This document shows, in pieces, positions 12,452 to 26,440 of a DNA stretch of 64,000 bases. Source of the stretch: Gymnopilus junonius (taxonomy: Eukaryota; Basidiomycota; Agaricomycetes; Agaricales; Galerinaceae); the NCBI GenBank assembly GCA_015501075.1, contig JADNYJ010000120.1:1-64000 (forward strand), in the 5' to 3' direction. The notes below the pieces were generated by a model, which saw only the letters and a program-made list of their open reading frames with translations, ran no database searches and had not been told where the DNA came from. A program made the position numbers and the translations under genes. Every line of letters begins with the position of its first letter. Position 1 is the first letter of the stretch.

Positions 12452-12764
12452 CACAATGAACCAAGTCCCAAGGATCCATATAACCCTTTCAAAGCAGATG
12501 TTGCTATGTTGGGAGGCGCCTTGGAAGTCAGAGTCAAAGTGAGTAAGGGTTCTTAATTGCTTTTCAATCGGGAATCACTCTAATAGCAATACAGGACATC
12601 CAAAATATTATTAAAGAATTGGGTCCATTTTTGAGCAGATGAAAGAGGAGACACGACTGAGTGCTCACCAAGCTCTTCAGCTTTTCCAGGAGATCCATCG
12701 CTCATTGACTCCATCTCATCTACAAACCGAAGTCACTACCATCTCATGGAAGAACGGTACATGA
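12452..12764 (+). pseudogene. Protein kinase-like domain, C-terminal fragment
   Basis: Reads PSPKDPYNPFKADVAMLG, then an intron-like GTGAGT..CAATACAG stretch (12539-12594), then DIQNIIKELGPF, and after a one-base frame change EQMKEETRLSAHQALQLF. The order DPYNPFKADV (helix F region), a hydrophobic spacer, then a basic/acidic RLSAHQAL block corresponds to the end of the kinase fold (RPTAEQAL-type) in the expanded kinase-like families of Agaricomycetes. The frame change falls in a run of five T at 12628-12632; six would keep the frame. The ATP-binding lobe and catalytic loop are missing upstream, so this is a remnant. Confidence 0.45.
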
Positions 12765-13502
12765 TTATCATGTACTCCAATGCTTAATGTGAACTCAAGG
12801 GAATATTGAGGAAAGCTGTATAAGACGGTTAGAGGTAGGAAGTGACAGTTTACAGAAGAACTTACGGGGTATTACGACGACAACGCATGTAAAATAATTA
12901 CTAGAAGCATTCAAACTCAAATGATCCATGACATGCACATCGTCGGGACTCGGAGTTGGATTGAAATCGGTTGAAAATCGGAGTCGAGGAAGCTTGAGGA
13001 ACTGGTCGGCAAGGACCCATGACGTCAATGGTCAGTTCGGAAGTCGGATAAAGCCGGGCAATAAATAGTGTCACACTGGACACCCTCTCTTCTCATTCTG
13101 CGTCTACCATCTACTATGCAACTTTGAACTTGGTCTTCAGTTTTCTATCGGACTCTAGTTCTTTCAATCTATCTGGTTTCTTGCTAACTCTGCTTTCGGA
13201 TTGGCTATGAATTAATCGACGATGAAATTGACCCTGTGTAATGCCAAGACCTTTTTCCTCGGATCATTTATTCCATGAGCAAGTATAGCAACGCCTCGCG
13301 TTCACATCACAACCACCGCGCGTGAAAAAGATAATAAGGAAAAACAGAGCAATAGTGCGCAATCGTCCCATTGAACGCCGTTCTAACTCCTTCCCACCCA
13401 CCGTCGACCGAGTTTCATGCTTGGTCTGCCATTCCTTTAAGTTTTGCTGTATAAAGACCTTCTTTTTTTACTTCTCAAGTTTCTCATCCCGCGTTTTCTG
13501 CG
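12765..13502. other. Intergenic region / promoter of the membrane glycoprotein gene
   Basis: No gene supported. A possible signal-peptide exon for the following gene was looked for between 13100 and 13500 and not found. Confidence 0.4.
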
Positions 13503-14837
13503 ATGGTACTTCTTACGCTCGACGATAGGGATCCGAATATTCTTTATTCGAATGGGTGGAACCATGCAGGCTCAGCTTTGGAGTTCAACAAAACTACAAC
13601 TTGGACCGCTGTTGCTGGTTCAACTGCCAAATTTACTTTCCAAGGTTAGTTCCTTGGAATACCGCTTCCAACACTCACCTCACATTCGCGCCTTGAATCC
13701 TACAGGTACAGGTATTGGGGTGTTCGGGACGATAGGAAAGGGAGATCGGAAATCTATTGCCCCAGTGTCTGCGTATAGCATCGATGGAGGCGCGCCCATT
13801 CAATTCACAGCGGTCCAGAGGCCTATAGCGCAGACAAGCCAGCAGTTCTTCCAGTCTGGCGCCCTGCCTGATGGTGCACATACCCTGACCATCACCAACA
13901 CTCTGGCGTCTGACCCGTTGTTCCTCGACTTTCTCATGGTCCTTGCGGATTCGGACACGGTGACGCCTACGTCTACTTCCGCTAGCTCCACTGATAGTTC
14001 AACTTCCTCATCCACTATCTCCACAAGTTCCTCCGCTTCGTCCACCTCTACCTCTTCCACCTCTTCCTCTTCTTCCACCTCTTCCTCTTCCACCTCCTCG
14101 TCAACTACCTCTTTGCCGACATCCTCGACTCCTGTACCAACATTTATCGTCACTTCGACCAGCGACCCCTCCACGACATCTCCAGCACCGTCGTCTACAA
14201 GTGCTAATTCTGATATAGGCGCAACCAAGAAGAGTTCCAATTCAGGCGCAATAGCCGGAGGGATTATCGCCGCAATCGTTGGTGTGATCATAATCGTCTT
14301 TGCACTGCTTTTCTGGTATCGTAGGCATAAACGCCAAAATGAGTTCCGGGACATGGATTCCGACCCAGATCGCTGTAAGTTCTCCTGCTTTTTCCGTAAA
14401 TATTTAAAATACGCAATGATTTGCCAATCGTAGTCTGGGCGCCTGTCGCACATCAGCCTTCTAACAACAGCTCATCCTCAGCGCAACCATTTAACCTCGG
14501 GCCAGCCCCTCCGCCGCGTTCGACTGCCACGCCCACGCCCATGGCCCAAGCTCAGCCAGGCGCTTCCTATGGCACTTCTTACGGCTTCGAGCAACCTCGA
14601 TATCCCGGCGGATACATGCCCGCAGAGGCGTATAATAACTCGGCCTATGCCAGCCGGGCATCTCCTGCTCCAGGCTACGTAGCGTCGAACCACGGTTCAT
14701 ATTACGGTCAAGGGCAACCGGCTTCTGCACCTCCACCTGCACCTGCTCAGCCATACCCGCAGAACAATCAGCCGCAGGGGTATCCTTCCCATGCTTACGT
14801 CCCGCCTTCTCAGCTTTTGAGTAACTGGACTAATTGA
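13503..14837 (+). CDS. Ser/Thr-rich single-pass membrane protein with fungal surface-domain N-terminus
   Basis: Three exons (13503-13644, 13706-14374, 14434-14837) join to 405 codons (404 residues). The N-terminal domain starts LDDRDPNILYSNGWNHAG and continues TFQGTGIGVFGTIG, SYS/IDGG, PLFLDFLMVLADS: a lectin/galactose-binding-like beta-sandwich recurrent in mushroom surface proteins. A mucin-like stretch almost wholly Ser/Thr (about residues 160-230) follows, a presumed O-mannosylated stalk, then one transmembrane helix (GAIAGGIIAAIVGVIIIVFA) with a basic stop-transfer WYRRHKR. The cytoplasmic tail is Pro/Gln/Tyr-rich and disordered. Architecture resembles cell-wall stress sensors such as the Wsc/Mid type, by analogy only. 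No signal peptide precedes the domain at this start; an upstream exon may be missing. Confidence 0.7.
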
Positions 14838-15179
14838 AACTGGAGTGCAGTTGAATAATACCCTGACGGTTGTACTTTCGTAGAGCAGTAGTCAAATATA
14901 TACCCCCCTTCTTAGTCACGATATATCAAGTTCATTGATTCCCTGTCGCTCGTACTAATCGAATTGATCCATTATTCGCCGTCTTCTCCTGCTGCGACAA
15001 GATGTTGGCTATAATACCCCAAGCTTACAGCATTTAAAGGTAATTTGAATTCCATACTGATGCGAATTCATAGTATACATTATTTACGACATATGATTAA
15101 AAGGTACATATTGATTGTCCGTACCAGTTATTGAAGTCCGTAGCAGTTATTGAAGTCCGCAGTTGGTCCGTTTTCTTTA
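14838..15179. other. Convergent intergenic region
   Basis: Short AT-rich spacer between the 3' ends of the membrane protein (+) and the NIS1-like gene (-). It contains a partial direct repeat around GCAGTTATTGAAGTCCG near 15125-15160. No gene seen. Confidence 0.5.
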
Positions 15180-15717
15180 TTATTGAACAATATTGAGACT
15201 AACGTTTAGGTACTGAGTACCAGGTTCGTTGCTGGCCTAAAAAAGACTCAATAAATTTGCTTGACACAGCGAAACAGAAACTTACTCCAACCAAGTTGAC
15301 GTGCCAAACATTAAGCTGCGCCAAACCCGTCCCAATGTAGTCAGGAACCGTGACGTTGAAGTACTGGTGTTGGAACTCTTGTACGCCGGGGATCCACTGA
15401 GGATTATAAGGACCGTTGTAGAGGAGCGGGCCCATGACTTCATCTGGTGGGAAGCATTGACCGGTGGGACACGAATTCATTGCAATAACAACAGCAACTT
15501 CAACTGATGATGATAGGAAATCCTATATAGTTGTAAAGATAATGAGAACGAGTATAGAGTTAAAAGGACTTACTGGTCTGGCAACATCGACAGTAATTTC
15601 TGACCCAGCTTTTACAGTTGTGCCCGATGTGGGCGATTCAATAAGAACGTTTTGAGCGAAAGCTGGGACTGCAGCCAACAAGAGAGCAGTGAGGGTAGTT
15701 GTGAGAGAGAACCTCAT
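15180..15717 (-). CDS. NIS1-like small secreted protein, copy 1
   Basis: Three exons encode a protein of about 145 residues. MRFSLTTTLTALLLAAVPAF is a clear signal peptide (cleavage expected after AFAQ). The mature part shows the NIS1-family blocks: a P-x-x-G-T-x-V-x-A-G-S start, VEVAVVIAM, two Cys in CPTGQCFPP, LLYNGPYNPQ, NVTVPDY, AQLNVWHVNL and a C-terminal YLNVSLNIV. Donors GTAAGT and acceptors ATATAG and TTTTTAG give in-frame joins. NIS1 proteins are broadly conserved fungal secreted effectors reported to dampen plant pattern-triggered immunity; in saprotrophs their role is open. The ATG at 15717 is chosen over a longer open frame because it starts the signal peptide and lies about 95 nt below a TATA box. 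Tandem paralogue downstream at 16896-17443, about 40-45% alike by eye. Confidence 0.75.
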
Positions 15718-15807
15718 ATTCAAGGTGGGTGAGTAGTTTGTTGACTTGTTGTGGGAGATGAAGAATGTAATTGTTCTTTGCGATGGGGAAGGGAGACGTT
15801 CTGCGTC

Positions 15808-15815
15808 TTTATATA
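15808..15815 (-). promoter_or_regulatory. TATA box of NIS1-like copy 1
   Basis: TATATAAA on the minus strand, about 95 nt upstream of the ATG. Confidence 0.6.
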
Positions 15816-16895
15816 CCAAAAAGAGTCGGCGAACACATCCCGTCTACTCACTGCAATTGAAAAACTAGACGGACGAATCGAACGAGAGCGCACACTGGAC
15901 GCCGTCGGTACACAGCCAAGCGAAGAGGCCGAAAGCCTAGAAGCGCGGACTGTCAGTCATCAGCAAGTCGGCAATTTACTTCACTTTTCTGCTTTTGCGG
16001 CCAATTCCTTGAAAATTTAGTACGTCGTATGGTCAGTAATGGCAAATTTTCGCATCGTTTCATCTGCTGTGCCGCGATTCGTGATACAGAGAATCGCTTT
16101 CGTGGTCCTCTTCAACTCTGGCCTTTCTGCGGTAAAGTCTGCGCTTTTCGGGAATCCGGGCCCGGATTCTGATGGCCAGATTTTCGTCCCTTTTTTTTGC
16201 CTTTTTTAGCTTGTACAAGCGAAAAAAAGCTAATGGCCAAAGTGCCAATGCAGTGCCAGATGTTCCGTCCTACGCGGCTCCAGATTCTCCTGGAACGTCA
16301 AAATATCCTCGTCTTACGTTCAAATTATCGGCCAAGCTGGTGACCCCGTGTAGTATAATATCCAACTAATGACATTGACAAGCGAGCACGCTTGGTAATA
16401 TGAGTTGCGCGACAAGGCAGATTGAAGAATAACCCTATGAAAATCTGGATTTAATTGGTACCCAGGAGAGCATGCAGATCCTTGATGAATGGTAACGAAA
16501 TTAAGTAACAATAGGACCTACACCTTGGAGTAATTGCTCAGTACGAAATGGAGCATTACTTACAACGACGGATCTAGAGGGTTCCTTCCTGGGGTACACA
16601 TATGCTGCCTATTGGTCATTGATGATAGCTTCTCTCACCGATAAGTTGTATTACAAGCTATAATGGCTTCACCTTTCCTTGCCTCACCTCAACCTCCTTT
16701 CTATACTACTTAGTCTCTCCTATAATTCATTTCCCCGGCTGTAAAATATCATTTTGGAAGGCATGCATATTATGATATTACACTAAGTACAAGCTAATTA
16801 CATTGATTGTATTGTAAGTGACAATCCGGGACACGCTTTCGTCATGGATTAAATGACTAGCTTTGAGGTTCCTGACACTTTCTCTCGATGTCATC
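15816..16895. other. Spacer between the two NIS1-like genes
   Basis: About 1.1 kb without a supported gene. Short open frames (15751-16020 plus, 16060-16248 minus) lack motifs. It contains the promoter of copy 1 and the 3' region of copy 2. Confidence 0.45.
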
Positions 16896-17443
16896 TTAAT
16901 GAAGATATACAGTAGCGTTCATGAACTCAGGATACGGGCCACTGCTTGCCTATAAAGTAATAGTTACATTAGCCATTTCCTCGCTGTTGATGAAATCCTA
17001 CTTACTCCGATTAAACAGGTATCAAAGACATTGAGCTGATACGTTCCCGGAGTGAAGTACTCAGGAACTGTAACGGTAAAATTTTGGTGAGCTTGCCAGT
17101 CTCCATCATTTATGAACTGGGGATTAAATGGTCCATTGTAAAGAACGGTGCCCAACCATTCATCGGGTGGGAAGCAGTTGCCGGCGGGGCATGCCATCAT
17201 TGCGATGACAAGACCAACCTCTGTCACAGACGAGGTAGTGCTCTGTATACAGGATTTTTATTAATAGCTCATGGTTGAAAGAGGTCAAAAGGTGCGTACA
17301 GTTCGTTGAACCTCAACAGTTATCTGCGATCCAGCAGTAACATTGAGGCCCGAAGGAGGGTAAGCAAGGGTAGTTCTTTGCGAAAGGGCTGGGATGGAAC
17401 CCAGCAGAAGAGAAATAAGGGCAGTCGCAAATGAGAACTTCGT
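16896..17443 (-). CDS. NIS1-like small secreted protein, copy 2, ACG in place of ATG
   Basis: Same three-exon structure and intron phases as copy 1. The signal peptide is recognisable (FSFATALISLLLGSIPALS), followed by SGLNVTAGSQITVEV, CPAGNCFPPDEW, VLYNGPFNPQF, FTVTVPEYF, YQLNVFDTCLIG and a C-terminal MNATVYLH. Aligning it to copy 1 places ACG (17441-17443) at the position of the initiator ATG. No ATG occurs in this frame between that codon and the upstream TAA, and the TATA box (17513-17521) is only about 70 nt upstream, leaving no room for another coding exon. ACG is a near-cognate start and has A at -3, so reduced non-AUG initiation is possible; otherwise the gene is silenced by one T-to-C change. 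The remaining frame, Cys pair and splice sites are intact, which suggests the change is recent or tolerated. Confidence 0.65.
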
Positions 17444-17512
17444 GATGGTAAGTAGTTTGTTGATTTGTCTTAAGACGATGATTTGAATGCTCTGAACTTA
17501 CTATGTGCCGCC

Positions 17513-17521
17513 TTTTATATA
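17513..17521 (-). promoter_or_regulatory. TATA box of NIS1-like copy 2
   Basis: TATATAAAA on the minus strand, about 70 nt upstream of the ACG codon at 17443; same relative placement as in copy 1. Confidence 0.55.
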
Positions 17522-17813
17522 GATGAGAATCCGTGATGTCATCCGCTTTACTCATGTCAGAATTACATTGGGCACGGCGAGACCAAATAACTAGGTAGAC
17601 ACTGGAACGAGAACGAGACTGGGAATTGGAAGGTCTTAAAATACCTCTGAGGATAATAAAAGGAGGCCTAGAAGGACATGGCATGGGCCCGGTCCGAACT
17701 GCCTTCAAGTTCCGCTTGTGGATTGCAAACAGCGCCCTTTATGCTGGCGGTATGTATTCGAATCTATATTACGAGTTACTTACAATTCATAATTCGATTG
17801 ACGGAATACATGT
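17522..17813. other. Intergenic spacer
   Basis: Upstream region of NIS1-like copy 2 and 3' region of the alpha-glucosidase gene. No gene seen. Confidence 0.5.
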
Positions 17814-20524
<2,711 letters not shown>

Positions 20525-20543
20525 CTAAGACGAGGGGATGGAT

Positions 20544-20557
20544 GGGGGGGGGGGGGG
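20544..20557. repeat. 14-bp poly-G tract
   Basis: Uninterrupted G14 on the plus strand (C14 on the coding strand of the alpha-glucosidase), 65-78 bp upstream of its ATG. Confidence 0.9.
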
Positions 20558-21590
20558 TAGAGTGAATGAATGGGTACGATCGGAAGGAGAGGAGAGACGA
20601 TTGCACTTGACAACGGTCTTTTTGTCAAAGATGCCCACCCATTTTCTGCTGTCATATGTAACTCTCGTATCGACGCGAAAGAGATAATCAAACCATCGAT
20701 AACGTAAACTCTTTCCCGCTTTGGCGCTTGAAATATCACAGGGCCCTAGCGAAGTGGGAAGCAATCGAAGACTAAAGGCAAGACCACGTTCTTGAAACTT
20801 TTCTGATTGAGTGTTTACATGTAATAGGTTCTGGCGAGAGTAAAAAAAAATGGATCAGTGAGACGAGAAGGATGACTCTATTAAATCCAAAGGCAGACTT
20901 TTTACTTACCTATATTTCTAGTAGCAAGGCCCTATATCGTACAAGAGATGGCGAGGACAACATTTCAGGTCAGTGGCTGTGACACAAGGCGCATGACCGA
21001 CGCAACACTCTAAGCCCAAAACCAAAGTCCAGTCACATCGTACACAATCCCCCAACCGTACTTTACCAGTGCCGATTTTCATCCTTGTTAAATTCATTCA
21101 TTTCGAAAAGGCCACGCCCGGCACTGAATACCAGTGGAAGATATGTACACAGCGACAAAACACAGTTTTAGTTTCAGGTTCAGGTTCAGGTTCAGTCTTG
21201 ATATGATTTTCCAGACAGTGAGAGAATGAGAGAAAGCTAGAACGAGAGAAGGTCAATAACTAAAAGCTCAAAACTATGAGGCGCTGATATGAAATTACAC
21301 ATCCAATTCAATGCTTGTCCAGCAGCCAGCAGACAGAATAAGAAGCCAAAGAACTTGAACTTGAAGGAACGATCATCGGACGCGAACACAGTTATACATA
21401 GATGGATAGAAAAAAAAAAGGGCGCAGCAGCGTGAATGCTAGCTCGGTGTGGCATTTCCTGCGTGCGGACTGCCTCTGCCTCTGAGGACTCAGGAGAGTG
21501 TGGAAGAGAAGAAAAGCCCTGAGAACCTGCATAGGGGGGGGAACTGGAAACGCCGACCCAGCGATAATTGCAAAGACGGATATTATAACG

Positions 21591-21613
21591 GAGACGGAGA
21601 CGGAGACGGAGAC
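21591..21613. repeat. (GAGACG)n hexanucleotide microsatellite
   Basis: Almost four perfect GAGACG units. Confidence 0.85.
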
Positions 21614-23854
21614 ACCATCGTATTGTATCGTCTCGTGAGCATTTCCATCCCATTCAAGGGGGGGAGGGGGGAGGGAAAGCACCGAGGAACGAAGCTGAGA
21701 GTACAGCAACTTGAAAATCGGTGTCACTGGGTAAATAGAGTAGGTTGAGGGTAATAGGGTGGTTATATGTACTTGGTATTTGTAGGTAGGTGGGTTCCGT
21801 GATGCCCAGCCGCCAGCACCACGGACCACTGCGGATGCGAGAGTCCGAGAGGGCGTGAGTGAGGATGAGAGTGTGAGATTGTGTTAGAGTGAGAGTGGGA
21901 GTACGCGATGGAACACAAGAACAAGAACAAGCACTACGAGTAGTCGTGATCAGCGCTGTCTATCCTTAAATGTAAGTAGAAGGAAATCAGCATCTGGACT
22001 TGGGAGTGGGAGATTTGATCTGAGATTGCATCGGTACTTCCGTTGAGTACCGAGGGGCCCCAGCTGTTTAGCGCTCGAAGGTCGAAGCTTCAGAGGTTCA
22101 GAGGTTCAAGTGACAAGAACCAAAAGTCAAGAATCAAAGCTCAAGCGCTCAAGACAAACACCAGCGCTGGGCACTACAAAATTACAATTGTAACCCCGCA
22201 GCCTCCTCAAGCCCCCCCTCTCCCCCGGGGGTCCAAAAGAAATGTACCCAAACTTCGACGCGCAGTTGAAATTTTTGAGATGGAATCCATGTTGGCTCCG
22301 AATTCCGAATCCCCCCAAGGTGTGACATGTGAATAATTGAGTAGGGACACGAGCAGCGAGTGTGAGAGACGAGACGGGAGAGTGGGTGAGAGGGGACGAA
22401 GGATGGAAATAACCCTCAGAGCGGGTCCGACTGCGGATCAAGTCTCGTGCATATATACTTACATATGCCTGATGGGGGTGCCAAGGAATTAGAGCAGGTA
22501 GGGTGGGGTGGGGTGGGTAAGGCGTACCGAATGGGTGGATGGACGGATTTAGGTGAACGTATGGATGGGATGGACGAAAGAAAGAAAGAGAGAACGAAAC
22601 GGAACTGTCCAATCGGTCTCCCCTTGAACGTTAGAATATCCTTGAGCGCAACGCTATCCGAAAGTAGAGCGTGCCCGTGAAGACCGAAATTGATCGGCTA
22701 TACTTATCTTGTCTTTCGTCTTTTGCATCCTGTATCTTGCATCCTGTATCTCGTTACTAGATAAACAGCGGCGCTAACGTTAACGTCACATTACCGTATC
22801 ACTAGATTGGATAATTAATTGAATTGGTGGTGGAAGATAGCCAGCCATCCTCCGTGGAGCCCTGGTCCGAGAATCAAGTGGCGTGAATTTTTTTGAGGGC
22901 AAAGTCCTTGAAGACAGGATCAAGAGTCAGTCAATTACATAGTGGCGCTCTCGTTGAAGCCTGACGATTGCACTTACATATGAATTTGAATCTTGGATCT
23001 TGAATCTCGAATCTCGAATCTTGAATGGAAGGTTGGGAACGTGGCCGGCGCACCTTTCCTTCACAATGGCACTCGTCGAGCAGCGAGCTGGACGTTTTCC
23101 TCGTGGTCATATGGTTATCGGGGCGTTTTGTTAAGTTGATGGTGCATTATGCACGGATTGATGATCGGATAATTGAACTTTGGATAGTCGCTCACTCCAA
23201 GGAACATGCTCACTGAAAGTTGAAAGTGTACCCCCCACACGCGCAGCGCGCAAGGCAAGGACGTTGAGAATTTGAGGTTATCGTACATGTCAATTAGCAG
23301 CAAGTTACTGGCGTGGCGTGGTAGGGCGTGGGTGGCGTGAAGCAGGTCGAGAGAAAGCAGTGCGCCACGACGGAAACTTGCTGTGCCCGAACCGCCCTAC
23401 TGGACCAATCATCGTTCGGCCATATCGCACTTATCGATAAGGGGTGCAATTCAATATATCGGAGTCGGAGTGAAGAAAATAGAAATATAACTCCGCGAAG
23501 GACGCACACGTTCCTCCTACCCCAGTCATATCGCGATAATTCGGAGCGCAAGTGCCAGCCATCTGAATCCCATACGGGATCCCACCCTGCGGACGAGCAG
23601 AGAAAGAAGCCCCCACGCCCAGAACGGGAGGATATCTTTAGTTCGGTGCAGTGCAATGCAATGTAGACCGGGACAAGGATCTGGATCCGCGATCGGGACC
23701 CTTTGAGGGTTTTTTTTTTAGAGCTCAGAAACCGTTTTAGGTCGTGTGCGTCGTGCGAACCCCACCCTGTTCCTTTTTTACCTTTTTTCGTCCCTCCCTC
23801 CTAGATCGTGTCCCCAGGTTACCCTACACACACCTTCTTTTCTTGGAAGATACG

Positions 23855-23864
23855 TATATATAAG
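23855..23864 (+). promoter_or_regulatory. TATA box upstream of the dual-specificity phosphatase
   Basis: TATATATAAG about 240 nt upstream of the ATG, followed by a CT/CA-rich leader with TCAGTCAGTCAG-type repeats, a common arrangement in highly expressed fungal genes. Confidence 0.45.
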
Positions 23865-24102
23865 CGCAGCTTGGGTGTAACGGCAGGCCCGTTTACTTCA
23901 AGCCATCTCTCCAGTCTTCAGTCAGTCAGTCAAAGGCGCCTAGTCCCTCTGCTCTTTCCGGGGATTCTCACTCGATCCAATCCCTCTCAGACAGCCACCC
24001 ACACAGCCAGACTTGAACCAAACACAGTTCTCTTTTTGAACACACACTACCTAGCTACCTCACTTACATACCCCACCGACAAACTACAACCACCCCCACC
24101 AC

Positions 24103-24876
24103 ATGGGCATCATGCCTAGTCATCGCAGATCCCCCACCCGCAAGGCTCCTGTTCGGCCCCTATCACCCTCGCCTCCTCCATACCCACAACCTCTGCCTCC
24201 GCCTCCTCCTCACCCCACCTCCACCTCCGACCTGCAAGCCTCCCATCGCAAACTACAAGCCCTCGACATCCAAGACCTCCCCCGCCCCCTAACCGCCATC
24301 TGCACCCGGCCCATCCCCAACTCCTACTGGGCCACCCCGCTCCTCCTCGCCTGCGAATACCCCTACACCCCCAAAAACCCGTCCAAACCCAAACTCGACG
24401 CCCTCCTCCGCGCCGGCGTCCGCACCTTCATCGACCTCACCGAATACGGCGAGCTCGCCCCATACCACACCGCCGTCCTCTCTCAGCGCTGCACATTCCT
24501 CGGCATCGACCCCACCACGGTCGAGTACCGCCGCTTCCCTATTCGCGACAGGTGTCTCCCGGAGAGTGTGGACCAGATGTACGCGATTATGGATGCGCTG
24601 AGGGATAATCGGGATAGGGGCAGGATATCGGCGGTGCATTGCCGTGGGGGGATTGGGAGGACGGGGATGGTGATTGGGTGTTGGCTGGTGGAGAGCGGGG
24701 TGGCGAGGGATGGTGGGGAGGCGTTGGGGATTATTGCGAGGGAGTGGAAGAGCGTGGAGAAGTGTAAGAGGTACCCGCATAGTCCGGAGACGGGGCCGCA
24801 GTTTGAGTTTGTGGCCAAGTTCCATCCATCGCCCAAGTATCGGTATCGGTGCTTGGAGATTGAGGCGGCGGCGTGA
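24103..24876 (+). CDS. Dual-specificity / protein-tyrosine phosphatase
   Basis: A single-exon gene of 257 residues. After a Pro-rich, probably disordered N-terminus (about residues 1-45), the phosphatase fold follows: WATPLLLACEYPY, LRAGVRTFIDLTEYGEL, a general-acid-loop region around RRFPIRDRCLP, and the active-site P-loop VHCRGGIGRTG (Cys nucleophile, Arg, Thr in the HC-x5-R-T signature). WLVESGVARDGGEAL and SPETGPQFEFV complete the domain. The C-terminus ends CLEIEAAA. The signature with GIGRT resembles bacterial-like and plant-like DSPs as well as fungal Siw14/CDC14-like enzymes; the substrate (phosphoprotein or inositol pyrophosphate) is not decidable. Base use is striking: C-rich wobble positions up to about 24540, then G-rich to the stop, which also creates a long antisense open frame that should not be taken as a gene. 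A second in-frame ATG lies three codons down. Confidence 0.88.
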   Translation: MGIMPSHRRSPTRKAPVRPLSPSPPPYPQPLPPPPPHPTSTSDLQASHRKLQALDIQDLPRPLTAICTRPIPNSYWATPLLLACEYPYTPKNPSKPKLDALLRAGVRTFIDLTEYGELAPYHTAVLSQRCTFLGIDPTTVEYRRFPIRDRCLPESVDQMYAIMDALRDNRDRGRISAVHCRGGIGRTGMVIGCWLVESGVARDGGEALGIIAREWKSVEKCKRYPHSPETGPQFEFVAKFHPSPKYRYRCLEIEAAA

Positions 24877-26345
24877 TTTTTTTTTTTTTTGGGATTCTGG
24901 ATTTGGAATTTGGGGTGAGTGGGCGTTTTTGGCTTTCTCACTGGTTGTCATGAATGCTGACATGCGTTTTCAGTGCATATATTCAGTTTTTCATCTCGGA
25001 TCTCATACGCCCTATGGACGGACACGTTCCCTCCCAACCTACTTTACTTACCTTACTCTCATCTCTTATCTCTTGCTCTTTACCTCCCCCTTTTCTCACT
25101 AGGCGGTACTAGATACCCCACTACCCAACATCATCTTATATCTCATATCTCATCCCCATGTTTCATCTATAGCATTTTCTCCTTTCGCCTTCTCTTCCTC
25201 CATTCACCTTCACCTTCACCTTCTCTCTCTTATTCGCCTTTCTTTTTCTTCTCTCTTCCTTTTTTTTTTGCTCTCATCGCAATGTACACTACCCGCATTT
25301 TCCCCCTCAATGATACTCCACTTTTAAACTCATCATTAAAATCCCAGAGTCGAAACCCACACCCCGTTCAGTGTGAACTGTGAACATCCCAGGCATGAAC
25401 TTGAACCACACGCTATATTCTAGACCATAGACTATAGACTAAAACGTAGATAAAATAGACCAAGAGAATGCATTCCAACTTCCAACTTCCAACTTCCAGC
25501 TCCTCGTGTCATGTAGAGTTACTTGTAGGGTGACTACTGCCTTGAGACTTGGAGTCGTAGCGCCCATCTAATGGTTAGGAGGATCAATGAATGAATGGAT
25601 CAATTGAATGGCGTAACATTTACATGGAGTAGAGTACGTACATAATGTATACATGCGTGCGTGCGTGTGTGAATATGTGGCGCTGATTAATGCTGGGCGC
25701 ATTCAACATTGACTTCAAGGCCCAAGGGCACATGCATATAAAGTATATACGTGTACTGCTTGCTACCTGCTGCGTACTGCCTGCTGCTACTGCGTGCTTT
25801 TCTCCTCCCTCCCTCGCAGCCGATTCTCAGTCGTGCGTGTGTAGATCCGGATTCTGTAAGTACTTACAGAGTTTTTTTTTTGAAATATACATAATTCGAC
25901 TTGAAAAGATTATATAGACCTTTTCATTCCCACAACTTCAGAACTTCAGTGGCTAACTCTGGAGTATCCAATCCAACTCCTACAGCCATGGGAGTCAGGA
26001 CTCTATGCTTCCTAAACTCAAGTGCTCAGAGTCAAAACGCTGCGATACTTTGAATTTTCCTAATTTCCTAATTTCCTATGAATTTCCTTTCCTTTAGGTT
26101 TTTCAAGTCCACAACAACGCAGATCGACCATTGCCATGGGACAACCCTCGCGTTTCCCAACTTCTGATTTCTCACGGTGGGGTGGTAGTTTAGGCTAGAG
26201 AGAGCCCATGTGTATATGTAGAATGGAAGGGAATTAGAGTATGTGTTTGAAGTAAGTACATGAGTGTTAAGCGTTAAATAATAAATATCATCATCATCCT
26301 CATTAAAAATGCGAGGTTGGATCTGTAAAGCTTTATCATGGATTA

Positions 26346-26389
26346 TACTGTAAAGCCCTGCTAGAGTATAAAGCGGGGGTTTTACAGTA
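26346..26389. repeat. Imperfect inverted repeat (hairpin)
   Basis: TACTGTAAAGCCC at 26346-26358 pairs with GGGGTTTTACAGTA at 26376-26389, one mismatch, 17-nt loop. Confidence 0.6.
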
Positions 26390-26415
26390 CCGACAATATT
26401 AATTAATCAATCACG

Positions 26416-26440
26416 TATGCATGTATGTATGTATGTATGT
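26416..26440. repeat. (ATGT)n microsatellite
   Basis: About five ATGT units preceded by a degenerate one. Confidence 0.8.

Noticed and set aside
13800..14453. 217-codon minus-strand frame rich in Val/Glu
   Set aside because: Mirror of the Ser/Thr stalk of the plus-strand membrane protein.
21237..21829. Overlapping minus-strand frames of 138 and 145 codons
   Set aside because: Simple-repeat derived (SVSVSVSV from GAGACG units), no start or splice support.
24289..24963. 224-codon antisense open frame under the phosphatase gene
   Set aside because: Begins without splice or motif support and is low-complexity Pro/His/Arg; explained by the strong base skew of the sense gene.
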